Assembly: GCA_052169395.1 (NCBI GenBank)
Contig: JBQNCN010000002.1
Coordinates: forward strand, 281,490-345,489
DNA from: Fimenecus sp052169395
GTDB taxonomy: Bacteria > Bacillota > Clostridia > Oscillospirales > Acutalibacteraceae
Direction of reading: 5' to 3'
DNA: 64,000 nt
Shown: in pieces, positions 33,835 through 42,802 of the stretch
How the letters are laid out: the number at the start of each line of letters is the position of its first letter
How positions within the stretch are numbered: the stretch's first letter is position 1
Position numbers and translations under genes: made by a program
Notes under the pieces: generated by a model
What the model was told of the DNA's origin: nothing
Seen by the model: the letters and a program-made list of their open reading frames with translations, nothing else
Database searches by the model: none

Positions 33835-35653
33835 AAGACTCTCATTATATATAAAAGAATATAAAAAAGTATCCTTGTTATCAATGTTTTTTGCATTTTT
33901 AGAGGTAATAATGGAATTGCTTATCCCATATGAAACAGCAAATTTAATTGATAAGGGTATTACACCTGGTTCATTTGCAAATGTTATTAAATACGGATTA
34001 CTTATGGCGTTGTTTTCAGTGTTTGCACTTGTTCTCGGCATAGCTGACGGAAAGTTTGCCGCTGTCGCAGCAACGGGATTTGCTAAAAATTTAAGATCTG
34101 CAATGTATAAAAATATACAGAATTTTTCTTTTAAAAATATAGATAAATACAGCACAGCGGGTCTTGTAACAAGGCTTACAACGGATGTTACCAATGTGCA
34201 GATGGCATATATGATGATTATAAGAGTTCTTATAAGAGCACCGTTTACAACAATCATAGCCATTATTATGTCTGTGATTATAAGTCATCGACTTTCTTCT
34301 ATTTATTTGATTTCATTGATATTTTTAATTATTGCATTAAGTACAATAGTTTTTTTTGCAACTTCTGCATTTTCAAGAGTTTTTAAAAAATATGAAATTC
34401 TTAATGCGTCGGTACAGGAAAATATCAGAGGAATAAGAGTTGTGAAATCCTTTGTAAGAGAATCTTATGAAAAAGAAAAATTCAGTAGTGCTGCAAATTT
34501 TATTTATAAGCTTTTTATAAAGGCGGAGTCCATTGTTGTGTTTAATTTTCCGGTTATGATGATAACTGTTTACGGTACACTTCTTGCTCTGTCGTGGTTT
34601 GGAGCAAAGTATATTGTTGCCGGTGAGCTTACAACGGGACAGCTTACCTCAATGCTTTCATATGCAATGAATATTTTTATGGGACTTATGTTTTTAACCA
34701 TGGTCTTTGTTATGATAACTATGTCTGTTGCTTCTGCAAGACGAATTGACGAGGTTATTTCAGAGGTGTCGGATATAAGTGAAAAAAAAGATGCCCTGCG
34801 TGAATTAAAAGACGGATCAATTTCATTTGAAAATGTCAGTTTTTCATATGGAGAAAAAGAAGAACCGCAAGACTTTGAGGATAGTGTGGGTTTCAGTGCA
34901 TTTAAAAGAAATAAGAAAAAAATAAGTAAAAAGAAAGAGGCTGTTCCATATGTTCTTTCAGACATAAGTTTTGAAATTAAAAGCGGAGAAACGGTCGGTA
35001 TACTTGGCGGAACGGGGTCAGGAAAATCGACACTCGTAAGCCTTATTTCCCGTATGTATGATACAAGCTGTGGAAAAGTTTCAGTTGGCGGTACCGATGT
35101 GAGAGATTTGGGGATAAAAGAGCTTCGAAACGGTGTTTCTATGGTGCTTCAGCAAAACGAACTTTTTTCAGGCACAATTTTGGATAATTTGCGTTGGGGA
35201 GATGAAAATGCTTCTCTTAATGATTGTATAAAGGCTTGTAAAATTTCCTGTGCCGATGAGTTTATCAATGAATTTCCCGATAAATATGAAACTGAAATAG
35301 AACAGGGCGGCGTAAATATTTCCGGTGGACAAAAACAAAGGATTTGTATTGCTCGTGCACTTTTGAAAAAACCCAAAATACTTATTCTGGATGACAGCAC
35401 TTCTGCGGTTGATACGGCAACCGAAAAAAAGATAAGCTCCGCAATGAAAGATATAATTCCGGAAACTACTAAAATAATTATTTCTCAGAGAATAAGTGCA
35501 ATTAAGGATGCCGATAAAATAATTGTACTTGACGGAGGCAGACTTTCAGGAATAGGAACGAATGAAGAACTTATGAAAAATAATGAAATATATAGAACTA
35601 CGGCAGAAAGTCAGCAGACACATGGTGATTTTGATATGGAGGTTGAGAACTGA
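33827..35653 (+). CDS. ABC exporter half-transporter with degenerate ATP site
   Basis: 608 residues: a six-helix type IV exporter domain (about 1-310) and a nucleotide-binding domain. Walker A GGTGSGKS is at 394-401 and the signature is NISGGQKQR. After Walker B the catalytic Glu is Asp (ILDDSTSAVD) and the switch His is Gln (IISQRIS), so this subunit carries the degenerate site typical of heterodimeric exporters such as BmrC/D, LmrC/D and TM287/288. A charged insert (KRNKKKISKKKE) lies before Walker A. It is encoded between marR and its partner, in one operon. Confidence 0.94.
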   Translation: MLKRLSLYIKEYKKVSLLSMFFAFLEVIMELLIPYETANLIDKGITPGSFANVIKYGLLMALFSVFALVLGIADGKFAAVAATGFAKNLRSAMYKNIQNFSFKNIDKYSTAGLVTRLTTDVTNVQMAYMMIIRVLIRAPFTTIIAIIMSVIISHRLSSIYLISLIFLIIALSTIVFFATSAFSRVFKKYEILNASVQENIRGIRVVKSFVRESYEKEKFSSAANFIYKLFIKAESIVVFNFPVMMITVYGTLLALSWFGAKYIVAGELTTGQLTSMLSYAMNIFMGLMFLTMVFVMITMSVASARRIDEVISEVSDISEKKDALRELKDGSISFENVSFSYGEKEEPQDFEDSVGFSAFKRNKKKISKKKEAVPYVLSDISFEIKSGETVGILGGTGSGKSTLVSLISRMYDTSCGKVSVGGTDVRDLGIKELRNGVSMVLQQNELFSGTILDNLRWGDENASLNDCIKACKISCADEFINEFPDKYETEIEQGGVNISGGQKQRICIARALLKKPKILILDDSTSAVDTATEKKISSAMKDIIPETTKIIISQRISAIKDADKIIVLDGGRLSGIGTNEELMKNNEIYRTTAESQQTHGDFDMEVEN

Positions 35654-35654
35654 A

Positions 35655-37559
35655 ATGGAAAAGACTGCTGAAAGAAAACGAAATTTAAGTGTTGGAAATG
35701 CCGCAAAATCGATAAGAACTGATGCTTTAAAAAGAATTTTCAAAATTATATTTAAAGACTATTCAGTTTTTATGGTGTTGGTATTTATATCTATATTTAT
35801 AAATGCCTTTGCTTATGTTAAAGGTACACTGTTTATTAAAAGTTTGATAGATGACTATATATCAAAACTTGTTTTAACGGAAAACCCTAATTTTATTCCA
35901 CTTGCAAAGGCGATTTTAAAAGTGGCGATTTGGTATGCGGCAGGAGCTTTTTCGGGATATATTTATCAGAGGCTTATGGTTAATGTATGCCAGGGAACTC
36001 TTCTTAAACTGCGTAAGGAGCTTTTTGAACATATGCAGTTGTTGCCTGTAAAATACTTTGACACACATAGCTTCGGAGATATTATGTCCGTTTATACAAA
36101 TGATATAGATGCATTAAGACAGTTTATAGGTCAATCGTTTCCTACTATTATTCAGGCTGTTTTCAATATCGGTGCCGCACTTGTAAGTATGATTGTTTTA
36201 AATGTTCCGCTTACGATATTTTCCGTGATATTTATTGTAATTATTCTCATTGTTTCAAATAAAATTGCGAAAAGTTCCGGGAAATATTTTGTGAAGCAAC
36301 AAAGGGAAATGGGAGATATAAATGGTTATATTGAAGAAATGATAAATGGAGAAAAGATTGTAAAGGCATTTAATTATGAAGAAAAAACCATAGCACAATT
36401 TGAAGAAAAAAATATAGCGCTTTGTAAATCCGCATATAAAGCAAATGCAATGGCAAATATTCTTATGCCGACTGTTGCACAGCTTGGAAATCTGGATTTT
36501 GTTATTGTGGCGGTGATTGGAGCTGTTTTTGCGGTAAGCGGTAAATTTGGACTTACGGTTGGAACTCTTGTTGCATTTTTAACGCTTAACAAATCTTTCA
36601 ACAGACCTTTTAGTGAAATTTCAAATCAAATAAACGCTGTGGTTATGGCATCGGCCGGAGCTGAAAGAATTTTTAATATAATTGATGAGAAACAGGAAGT
36701 TGATGAGGGTTATGTGCAGCTTGTAAATGTAGAAGAAGACGATAGTGGAAATTTTACAGAATCAAAAAGTCGCACGGGTATATGGGCATGGAAACATTAT
36801 CATAAAGAAGACGGTACAACAACATATAAAAAGCTTTCAGGGAATATTGTTATGGAAGGCGTTTGTTTTTCTTATGACGGAAAAACGCAGGTGCTTAAGA
36901 ACATTGAACTTTTTGCAAATAAGGGTCAAAAGCTTGCTTTCGTCGGATCTACAGGTGCGGGAAAAACGACGATTACAAATCTTATAAATCGTTTTTATGA
37001 TATTCAGGATGGCAAAATTCGCTATGATGGAATAAATATAAATAAAATAAAAAAAACTGATTTAAGGCGTTCTCTTGGTATTGTTTTTCAGGATACACAT
37101 TTATTTACAGGTACGGTTATGGATAATATTCGTTATGGAAGACTTGATGCAACAGATGATGAATGCATAGCGGCGGCTAAGCTTTCAAATGCACATGACT
37201 TCATAGAAAGACTTTCTAACGGATATGATACAATTCTTTCAAATGACGGAAGTGACTTGTCTCAAGGTCAAAGGCAGCTTATTGCTATTGCAAGAGCTGC
37301 AGTTGCAGATCCGCCTGTTTTAATTCTTGATGAAGCGACCTCATCCATTGATACAAGAACTGAAAGGCTTGTTCAGAATGGGATGGATGCACTTATGAAC
37401 GGCAGAACCACATTTGCGATAGCACACAGGCTTTCAACTGTTAGGAATAGCGATTGCATTATGGTACTTGAACATGGAAAGATTATAGAACGTGGAACAC
37501 ATGAACAGCTTCTGGAAAAACATGGCAAATATTATGAATTATATATAGGTAAAAAATAA
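35655..37559 (+). CDS. ABC exporter half-transporter with consensus ATP site
   Basis: 634 residues from ATG at 35655, right after the partner gene stop. The in-frame extension back to 35583 lies inside the partner gene and is rejected. It has an exporter membrane domain followed by a nucleotide-binding domain with Walker A GSTGAGKT near 430-437, signature LSQGQRQ, catalytic Glu (ILDEATSSID) and switch His (IAHRLS). An insert of about 40 residues precedes the first beta strand of the ATP domain (EEDDSGNFTESKSRTG). It pairs with the upstream half-transporter; multidrug or lipid export is likely, substrate unknown. Confidence 0.94.
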   Translation: MEKTAERKRNLSVGNAAKSIRTDALKRIFKIIFKDYSVFMVLVFISIFINAFAYVKGTLFIKSLIDDYISKLVLTENPNFIPLAKAILKVAIWYAAGAFSGYIYQRLMVNVCQGTLLKLRKELFEHMQLLPVKYFDTHSFGDIMSVYTNDIDALRQFIGQSFPTIIQAVFNIGAALVSMIVLNVPLTIFSVIFIVIILIVSNKIAKSSGKYFVKQQREMGDINGYIEEMINGEKIVKAFNYEEKTIAQFEEKNIALCKSAYKANAMANILMPTVAQLGNLDFVIVAVIGAVFAVSGKFGLTVGTLVAFLTLNKSFNRPFSEISNQINAVVMASAGAERIFNIIDEKQEVDEGYVQLVNVEEDDSGNFTESKSRTGIWAWKHYHKEDGTTTYKKLSGNIVMEGVCFSYDGKTQVLKNIELFANKGQKLAFVGSTGAGKTTITNLINRFYDIQDGKIRYDGININKIKKTDLRRSLGIVFQDTHLFTGTVMDNIRYGRLDATDDECIAAAKLSNAHDFIERLSNGYDTILSNDGSDLSQGQRQLIAIARAAVADPPVLILDEATSSIDTRTERLVQNGMDALMNGRTTFAIAHRLSTVRNSDCIMVLEHGKIIERGTHEQLLEKHGKYYELYIGKK

Positions 37560-37575
37560 AATTAAATATATATTT

Positions 37576-37610
37576 AAATCAGAAGTATAAAGATATACTT
37601 CTGATTTTTT
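37576..37610 (+). terminator. Terminator of the marR-ABC operon
   Basis: AATCAGAAGTATA paired with TATACTTCTGATT around AAGA, ending in a T run. Confidence 0.88.
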
Positions 37611-37631
37611 GAAAACTTTTTAAATTACCGC

Positions 37632-37660
37632 TTGCAAAATAAGAAAAGTTGTAGTATACT
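37632..37660 (+). promoter_or_regulatory. S10 operon promoter
   Basis: TTGCAA (37632-37637) and TATACT (37655-37660) with a 17-bp spacer. It would start transcription of the whole S10-spc-alpha cluster. Confidence 0.75.
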
Positions 37661-37912
37661 CTTTTAGCTTGTGAAAAGGGCGTATTGCATCTTTTCAAAG
37701 TGAGCATGCGTTGAAGCGTGAGATGGCAGGGGAGACCCATGGGAACTTACGCCGAGTATGTCCGATTTTAAACCGGGCGAAGCGTCCAAGCCATTGGGCG
37801 TTAATCCGCCGAAGCTTTCGGAAATCCGAAAAAGCCGTCGGCTTTTTAAATGGAGAATTTTAAACACCCGGAACAATTGCGGATTTTTCCCGAAGAAAAC
37901 AGGAGGAACAAA
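37661..37912 (+). promoter_or_regulatory. Long structured 5' leader of the S10 operon
   Basis: About 245 nt of GC-richer sequence between promoter and rpsJ. It contains hairpin CCGAA-GCT-TTCGG (37809-37821) and a terminator-like hairpin AAAAAGCC-GTC-GGCTTTTT (37829-37847) just before rpsJ. Length and structure suggest attenuation or ribosomal protein feedback, as L4 does in E. coli; no known leader motif was recognised. Confidence 0.55.
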
Positions 37913-38230
37913 ATGGCGACATCAAAAGGTAAGAAGATTAGGATTAGACTTAAATCCTATGACCACGATCTCATTGACAGAGCGGCACAGCAGATTGTTG
38001 AAACAGCAAAGCGTTCAGGCGCACAGGTTTCAGGCCCCGTACCGCTTCCGACAGAAAAGCAGGTCGTAACGGTGCTTAGAGCGGTTCACAAGTATAAGGA
38101 CAGCCGTGAACAGTTTGAGCAGCGCACACACAAAAGGCTTATCGATATCTTAAGACCCTCGAATAAAACTGTTCAGGATCTTCAGAATCTCGAACTGCCC
38201 GCTGGCGTTGATATAGAGATTAAACTCTGA
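37913..38230 (+). CDS. rpsJ: 30S ribosomal protein S10
   Basis: 105 residues; the conserved IRIRLKSYDHDLID start and KRLIDILRP box identify S10, a 30S head protein that also serves as NusE in antitermination. ATG at 37913 follows AGGAGG (37901-37906); an in-frame ATG at 37850 lies before that site. First gene of the S10 operon, behind a long leader. Confidence 0.98.
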   Translation: MATSKGKKIRIRLKSYDHDLIDRAAQQIVETAKRSGAQVSGPVPLPTEKQVVTVLRAVHKYKDSREQFEQRTHKRLIDILRPSNKTVQDLQNLELPAGVDIEIKL

Positions 38231-38289
38231 TTTATCAGCAAGGCAGGTCATGTCGGCAAAGCCGACCAATAACCAAGGAGGCATAATAA

Positions 38290-38925
38290 ATGCAAAAAGG
38301 AATTATCGGAAGAAAGATCGGTATGACTCAGATCTTTGACGAGAATGGCAAGGTCATTCCCGTAACTGTAATTGAAGCTGGTCCATGCGTTATAACGCAG
38401 AAGAAGACGGTCGAAACCGACGGCTATAATGCTGTGCAGGTCGGCTTTGGCGAAGTTAAGGTTACAAGAGTCAACAAGCCTATGAAGGGACATTTTGAAA
38501 AAGGCGATGTAGCTCCTAAAAAAGTTTTGAAGGAGTTCAGGCTTTCAGATGTAAGTTCTGTGAATGTCGGCGATATTATTAAAGCTGATGTATTTGCAGC
38601 AGGCGATAAAGTGGATGTTATCGGAACTTCAAAAGGACATGGCACAGCGGGTGCTATGAAGAGGTGGAACTTTGGCAGACTTCGTGAAAGTCACGGTACG
38701 GGACCTGTTGCAAGACATGCGGGTTCTTTGGGTGCAACTTCAAGTCCGTCAAGAGTTTTTAAAGGAAAGAAGATGCCCGGGCATTACGGTGTAGACAGAG
38801 TAACTGTTCAGAACCTTGATATTGCAAAGGTTGACCCGGAAAACAATGTTATCGCTGTTCGTGGTGCAGTTCCTGGACCTAAAGGCGGAATTGTTGTTAT
38901 CAGAAATGCGGTTAAGGGCGAATAA
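38290..38925 (+). CDS. rplC: 50S ribosomal protein L3
   Basis: 211 residues. L3 is an early-assembling protein near the peptidyl transferase centre. The KGIIGRKIGMTQIFDE N terminus and the GHGTAGAMKRWNF and GSLGATSSPSRVFKGKKMPGH loops (quoted in part) are conserved, the latter reaching the A-site region. ATG at 38290 follows AAGGAGG. It lies 59 nt after rpsJ, 11 nt before rplD. Confidence 0.98.
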   Translation: MQKGIIGRKIGMTQIFDENGKVIPVTVIEAGPCVITQKKTVETDGYNAVQVGFGEVKVTRVNKPMKGHFEKGDVAPKKVLKEFRLSDVSSVNVGDIIKADVFAAGDKVDVIGTSKGHGTAGAMKRWNFGRLRESHGTGPVARHAGSLGATSSPSRVFKGKKMPGHYGVDRVTVQNLDIAKVDPENNVIAVRGAVPGPKGGIVVIRNAVKGE

Positions 38926-38936
38926 GGAGGCAATAA

Positions 38937-39560
38937 ATGGCTAAAATAGATGTGCTTTCAAAAGAAGGCAAAAAAGTCTCCGAAATTGAGCTTAATGACG
39001 CTGTTTTCGGAATTGTACCGAATGAAAGTGCCGTTCACGAAGTTGTTGTGGCTCATCTTGCAGCTAGAAGGCAAGGAACACAGTCAACAAAAACAAGAGC
39101 GGAAGTAAGAGGCGGCGGTAAAAAGCCGTGGAGACAGAAAGGCACAGGCAGAGCTCGTCAGGGTTCTATTAGATCTCCGCAGTGGACACACGGCGGTATT
39201 GCACTAGGACCGAAACCGAGACTATATGTTAAACATGTTAATAAAAAGCTTAAAGCTTTGGCTATGAGGTCTGTTCTTTCTGCAAAGGTTGCTGATAAGC
39301 AATTTGATGTTCTTGACAGTTTTGGTTTCAATGAAATTAAAACGAAAGAGGCTGTAAAGATATTAACTGCGCTTAACGTGGGGAAAAATACTCTTGTAGT
39401 TTTAAATGAGACTGATGATGTAGCATACAGAAGTTTCAGAAACATTGAAGGTGTTAAGGTTGCTCCTGTTTCTTCACTTGGCGTTTATGATGTTGTAAGA
39501 GCGGACACGGTTGTTGTTTTGAAGGATGCTGTTGCAAAAATCGAAGAGGTATATGCATAA
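38937..39560 (+). CDS. rplD: 50S ribosomal protein L4
   Basis: 207 residues. The long loop RGGGKKPWRQKGTGRARQGS (20 residues) lines the peptide exit tunnel and is the site of macrolide-resistance changes; it looks wild type. In E. coli L4 also regulates the S10 operon, which makes it a candidate regulator of the leader here. ATG at 38937 follows AAGGAGG. The stop overlaps the rplW start by one base. Confidence 0.98.
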   Translation: MAKIDVLSKEGKKVSEIELNDAVFGIVPNESAVHEVVVAHLAARRQGTQSTKTRAEVRGGGKKPWRQKGTGRARQGSIRSPQWTHGGIALGPKPRLYVKHVNKKLKALAMRSVLSAKVADKQFDVLDSFGFNEIKTKEAVKILTALNVGKNTLVVLNETDDVAYRSFRNIEGVKVAPVSSLGVYDVVRADTVVVLKDAVAKIEEVYA

Positions 39561-39853
39561 TGAAATTCGCAGAAGATATTATACTTTCTCCTATTGTTAC
39601 AGAGGAAAGTATGCTCGGAATGAGCCAAAAGAAATATACATTCAAAGTTAAAAAGACCGCGGACAAAACACAGATTAAAGAAGCTGTTGAAAAGCTTTTT
39701 GGTGTAAATGTAAAAAGCGTGAATACAATGAATGTATCAGGTCCTTTCAGAAGATATGGTAAATATGAAGGCTATAAATCAGATTGGAAGAAAGCAATTG
39801 TAACTCTTACAGAGGAAAGCAAAAACATCGAATTTTTCGATAATTTAATGTAA
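39560..39853 (+). CDS. rplW: 50S ribosomal protein L23
   Basis: 97 residues. L23 sits at the tunnel exit and docks trigger factor and SRP. The PIVTEESM and YTFKVKKTADKTQIKEAVEK segments are typical. ATG at 39560 shares a base with the rplD stop. A 61-nt gap to rplB follows, the largest in this part of the operon. Confidence 0.97.
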   Translation: MKFAEDIILSPIVTEESMLGMSQKKYTFKVKKTADKTQIKEAVEKLFGVNVKSVNTMNVSGPFRRYGKYEGYKSDWKKAIVTLTEESKNIEFFDNLM

Positions 39854-39914
39854 GATTACAGCTAAGTATGGAGCGAAAGCTTCGCAAAAGCACTAAATTA
39901 GGAGAGTGAATAAC

Positions 39915-40745
39915 ATGCCGCTTAAAGTCTATAAACCGACTATTAATTCGAGAAGAAATATGTCGGTTGAAGATTATTCGGGACTCTCAAAAGTATCTCC
40001 GGAGAGATCACTTTTAGAGCCTCTTAAAAAGCACGCGGGCAGAAACTCTTACGGAAGGATAACCGTAAGACACCGTGGCGGCGGAAATCGCCGCAAATAC
40101 CGTGTAATCGATTTTAAGAGAGATAAGATCGGTTCAGCAACGGTAAACACTATTGAATACGATCCGAACCGTTCAGCAAATATAGCGCTTGTAACTTATG
40201 AAGATGGTGAAAAGAGATATATCTTGGCACCGGCAGGTCTTAAGGTAGGCGATAAAATCGATAACGGAGAGAATGCGGATATCAAGATAGGAAATGCGAT
40301 GGAACTTAGATTTATACCTGTCGGTACCGAGGTTCACGCAATTGAGCTTACTCCGGGTAGGGGTGCACAGCTTGCAAGATCTGCAGGAAATTTTGCTCAG
40401 ATTATGGCAAAAGAAAACGGACTTGTTCTTTTAAGACTTCCTTCAGGCGAACTTAGAAATGTTCTTGAAAACTGCAAAGCTACTATCGGCAATGTAGGAA
40501 ATGCGGAACATGAAAACATAAAGCTTGGAAAAGCAGGAAAAACAAGACATCGCGGAATTCGTCCGACTGTACGAGGATCGGTAATGAATCCGAATGATCA
40601 CCCGCACGGCGGTGGTGAGGGTAAGGCTCCTATTGGAAGACCTGGACCGGTAACACCTTGGGGCAAACCTGCTCTTGGACATAAGACAAGAGATAACAAA
40701 AAAGCGTCGGACAGACTTATTATAAGACGCAGAAATGATAAATAA
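39915..40745 (+). CDS. rplB: 50S ribosomal protein L2
   Basis: 276 residues. L2 is needed for subunit association and the peptidyl transferase centre; the conserved VMNPNDHPHGGGEGKAPIGR loop (20 residues) with its key histidine is intact. ATG at 39915 gives the canonical MPLKVYKPTIN; an in-frame GTG at 39906 is too close to the AGGAG site. 11 nt before rpsS. Confidence 0.98.
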   Translation: MPLKVYKPTINSRRNMSVEDYSGLSKVSPERSLLEPLKKHAGRNSYGRITVRHRGGGNRRKYRVIDFKRDKIGSATVNTIEYDPNRSANIALVTYEDGEKRYILAPAGLKVGDKIDNGENADIKIGNAMELRFIPVGTEVHAIELTPGRGAQLARSAGNFAQIMAKENGLVLLRLPSGELRNVLENCKATIGNVGNAEHENIKLGKAGKTRHRGIRPTVRGSVMNPNDHPHGGGEGKAPIGRPGPVTPWGKPALGHKTRDNKKASDRLIIRRRNDK

Positions 40746-40756
40746 GGAGGGGAATA

Positions 40757-41032
40757 ATGAGTAGAAGCACAAAAAAAGGCCCATTTGTCTCACCTGAACT
40801 TATGAAAAAAGTTCTTGAGATGAATAAGGCGGGCGAAAAGAAGGTTGTAAAGACTTGGAGTAGAAGTTCTACAATTTTCCCTGACTTTGTAGGACATACC
40901 TTTGCTGTTCATGACGGAAGAAGACATGTTCCGGTTTATGTAACAGAGGATATGGTAGGACACAAACTCGGTGAATTTGCACCGACAAGAACATTTAAAG
41001 GGCATACCGGCGGAAAAACCGCAGGTAAATAA
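40757..41032 (+). CDS. rpsS: 30S ribosomal protein S19
   Basis: 91 residues. S19 lies in the 30S head with S13. MSRSTKKGPFV at the start and the GHTFAVHDGRRHVPVY and LGEFAPTRTFKGH boxes are conserved. ATG at 40757 follows AAGGAGG. Confidence 0.98.
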   Translation: MSRSTKKGPFVSPELMKKVLEMNKAGEKKVVKTWSRSSTIFPDFVGHTFAVHDGRRHVPVYVTEDMVGHKLGEFAPTRTFKGHTGGKTAGK

Positions 41033-41043
41033 GGAGAGAAAAT

Positions 41044-41379
41044 ATGGAAAGTACAGCAAAAGTAACCAATGTCCGTATTGCTCCCCGCAAGGTTCAGATT
41101 GTTTTAGACCTTATAAGGAACAAATCTGCGGAAGAGGCGATGGCAATTCTTCGCTTTACACCCAAGGCAGCTTGCGAACCGTTGGAAAAACTTCTTAAAA
41201 GTGCAATGGCAAATGCTGAAAATAAGGATATGGATATGAGCAGTCTTTTTGTAGCGGAATGCAAGGTTGATCAGGGACCTACGTTGAAGAGAATTCGTCC
41301 AAGAGCACAGGGCAGAGCATTCAGAATTAATAAAAAGACATCGCATATCTTTATCAAACTTAAAGACGAACAGGACTAA
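41044..41379 (+). CDS. rplV: 50S ribosomal protein L22
   Basis: 111 residues, usual length. L22 lines the exit tunnel with its beta hairpin (FVAECKVDQGPTLKRIRPRA, 20 residues), a macrolide-resistance site that looks wild type. The APRKVQIVLDLIRNKSAEEA segment is typical. ATG at 41044 follows AAGGAGAG. Confidence 0.98.
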   Translation: MESTAKVTNVRIAPRKVQIVLDLIRNKSAEEAMAILRFTPKAACEPLEKLLKSAMANAENKDMDMSSLFVAECKVDQGPTLKRIRPRAQGRAFRINKKTSHIFIKLKDEQD

Positions 41380-41389
41380 GGAGGGAATT

Positions 41390-42160
41390 ATGGGACAAAA
41401 AATCAATCCTACCGGGTTTCGTGTCGGCATAACTAAAAAGTGGGATTCCACTTGGTATGCAGATAAGAAAACCTTTGGTGAAACACTTGTTTCTGATAAC
41501 AAGCTTCGTGATTTCCTCAAAGAATCCCTTGCGGCGGCAGGAGTTCCGAAAGTGGAAATCGAGCGTGATGCTAAAAGAATACGCATTAATATTCATTGCG
41601 AAAAGCCGGGAATAGTAATAGGAAAGCAAGGTTCTGAAGTTGAAAAACTTAAGGCTAATTGTCAGAAAATTTTAAATACGGATAAAGATGTTTATATCAA
41701 CATCATTGAAATTAAACAACCGGATCTTAATGCACAACTTGTGGCTGAAAATATTGCAGCGCAGCTTGAAAGACGTGTAGCTTACAGAAGAGCTGTTAAA
41801 GGCTGCATAGGCAGAACAATGCGTTCCGGTGCAAAGGGAATTAAAATCAGAGTGGGCGGTCGTTTGAACGGTGCGGAAATCGCAAGAGCGGAAGCTTACC
41901 ATGAGGGTACAATTCCTCTTCAGACCATAAGAGCGGATATTGACTACGGATTTGCGGAAGCAAAAACAACTGCAGGAAGAGTTGGTATCAAGGTTTGGAT
42001 TTATAAAGGCGAGATTCTTCGCGGAACGGGCAGAAAATCTGAAAGAAGTTTTGAACGCAAACCCAGATTTGCTGACAGAAAATCACGTGATGAAAGACGA
42101 CCTGCAAGACGCCAAAGAGCAGCTAAAGCTGCAGTGGCTAAAGAAGGAGGAGACGCATAA
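41390..42160 (+). CDS. rpsC: 30S ribosomal protein S3 with basic C-terminal extension
   Basis: 256 residues, longer than the usual 210-220. The KH domain with GKQGSEVEKL (near 80-90) and the S3 C-terminal domain GAKGIKIRVGGRLNGAEIAR are present. The last 40 residues are rich in Arg, Lys and Ala and extend past the core, a feature common in Clostridia. S3 helps unwind mRNA at the entry channel. ATG at 41390 follows AAGGAGG; the stop overlaps rplP by one base. Confidence 0.98.
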   Translation: MGQKINPTGFRVGITKKWDSTWYADKKTFGETLVSDNKLRDFLKESLAAAGVPKVEIERDAKRIRINIHCEKPGIVIGKQGSEVEKLKANCQKILNTDKDVYINIIEIKQPDLNAQLVAENIAAQLERRVAYRRAVKGCIGRTMRSGAKGIKIRVGGRLNGAEIARAEAYHEGTIPLQTIRADIDYGFAEAKTTAGRVGIKVWIYKGEILRGTGRKSERSFERKPRFADRKSRDERRPARRQRAAKAAVAKEGGDA

Positions 42161-42591
42161 TGTTACTTCCTAAAAGAGTTAAGTATCGTAGAGTCCAGAG
42201 AGGACGAATGAAAGGTAAGGCAACCCGAGGGAATACCGTAACTTACGGTGATTGGGGACTTCAGGCTCAAGAACCTGCATGGATAACCTCAAACCAGATT
42301 GAAGCTGCTCGTGTAGCTATGACTAGATACATCAAAAGAGGCGGTCAGGTCTGGATTAAGATTTTCCCGGATAAGCCGGTAACAAAGAAACCTGCCGAAA
42401 CTCGAATGGGTTCAGGTAAGGGTGCTCCGGAATACTGGGTTGCAGTTGTAAAACCGGGCAGAGTAATGTTTGAGATAGCAGGCGTTGCCGAGGCGGATGC
42501 AAAAGAAGCAATGAGGCTTGCAGCTACAAAGCTTCCTATTAAGTGTAAAGTTATCTCAAAGGCTGATGAAGCGGAGGTAGTTTCCGAATGA
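42160..42591 (+). CDS. rplP: 50S ribosomal protein L16
   Basis: 143 residues. L16 organises the A-site tRNA region of the large subunit. LLPKRVKYRRVQRGRMKGKA at the start (20 residues) and the RMGSGKGAPEYWVAVVKPG box are conserved, with the RMGSGKG loop that reaches the tRNA. ATG at 42160 shares a base with the rpsC stop; it overlaps rpmC by four bases. Confidence 0.98.
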   Translation: MLLPKRVKYRRVQRGRMKGKATRGNTVTYGDWGLQAQEPAWITSNQIEAARVAMTRYIKRGGQVWIKIFPDKPVTKKPAETRMGSGKGAPEYWVAVVKPGRVMFEIAGVAEADAKEAMRLAATKLPIKCKVISKADEAEVVSE

Positions 42592-42791
42592 AAGCAACAG
42601 AAATAAAAAAAATGAGCGGAGAGGAAAGAGCCAAAAAGCTCGCAGAGCTTAAAAATGAGCTCTTCAAGCTTCGTTTTCAGCAAGCTGTAAATCAGCTTGA
42701 AAATCCAATGCGCATTAAGGCTGTTAAGAAAGATATTGCAAGAATCTACACTGTAGAATCTGAAGAACAGCTTCACGGCACTAATGCATAA
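42588..42791 (+). CDS. rpmC: 50S ribosomal protein L29
   Basis: 67 residues, two helices, with the conserved LKNELFKLRFQQAVNQLENP core. It lies near the tunnel exit beside L23. ATG at 42588 overlaps the rplP stop (ATGA). Confidence 0.97.
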   Translation: MKATEIKKMSGEERAKKLAELKNELFKLRFQQAVNQLENPMRIKAVKKDIARIYTVESEEQLHGTNA

Positions 42792-42802
42792 GGGAGGAAA
42801 TT

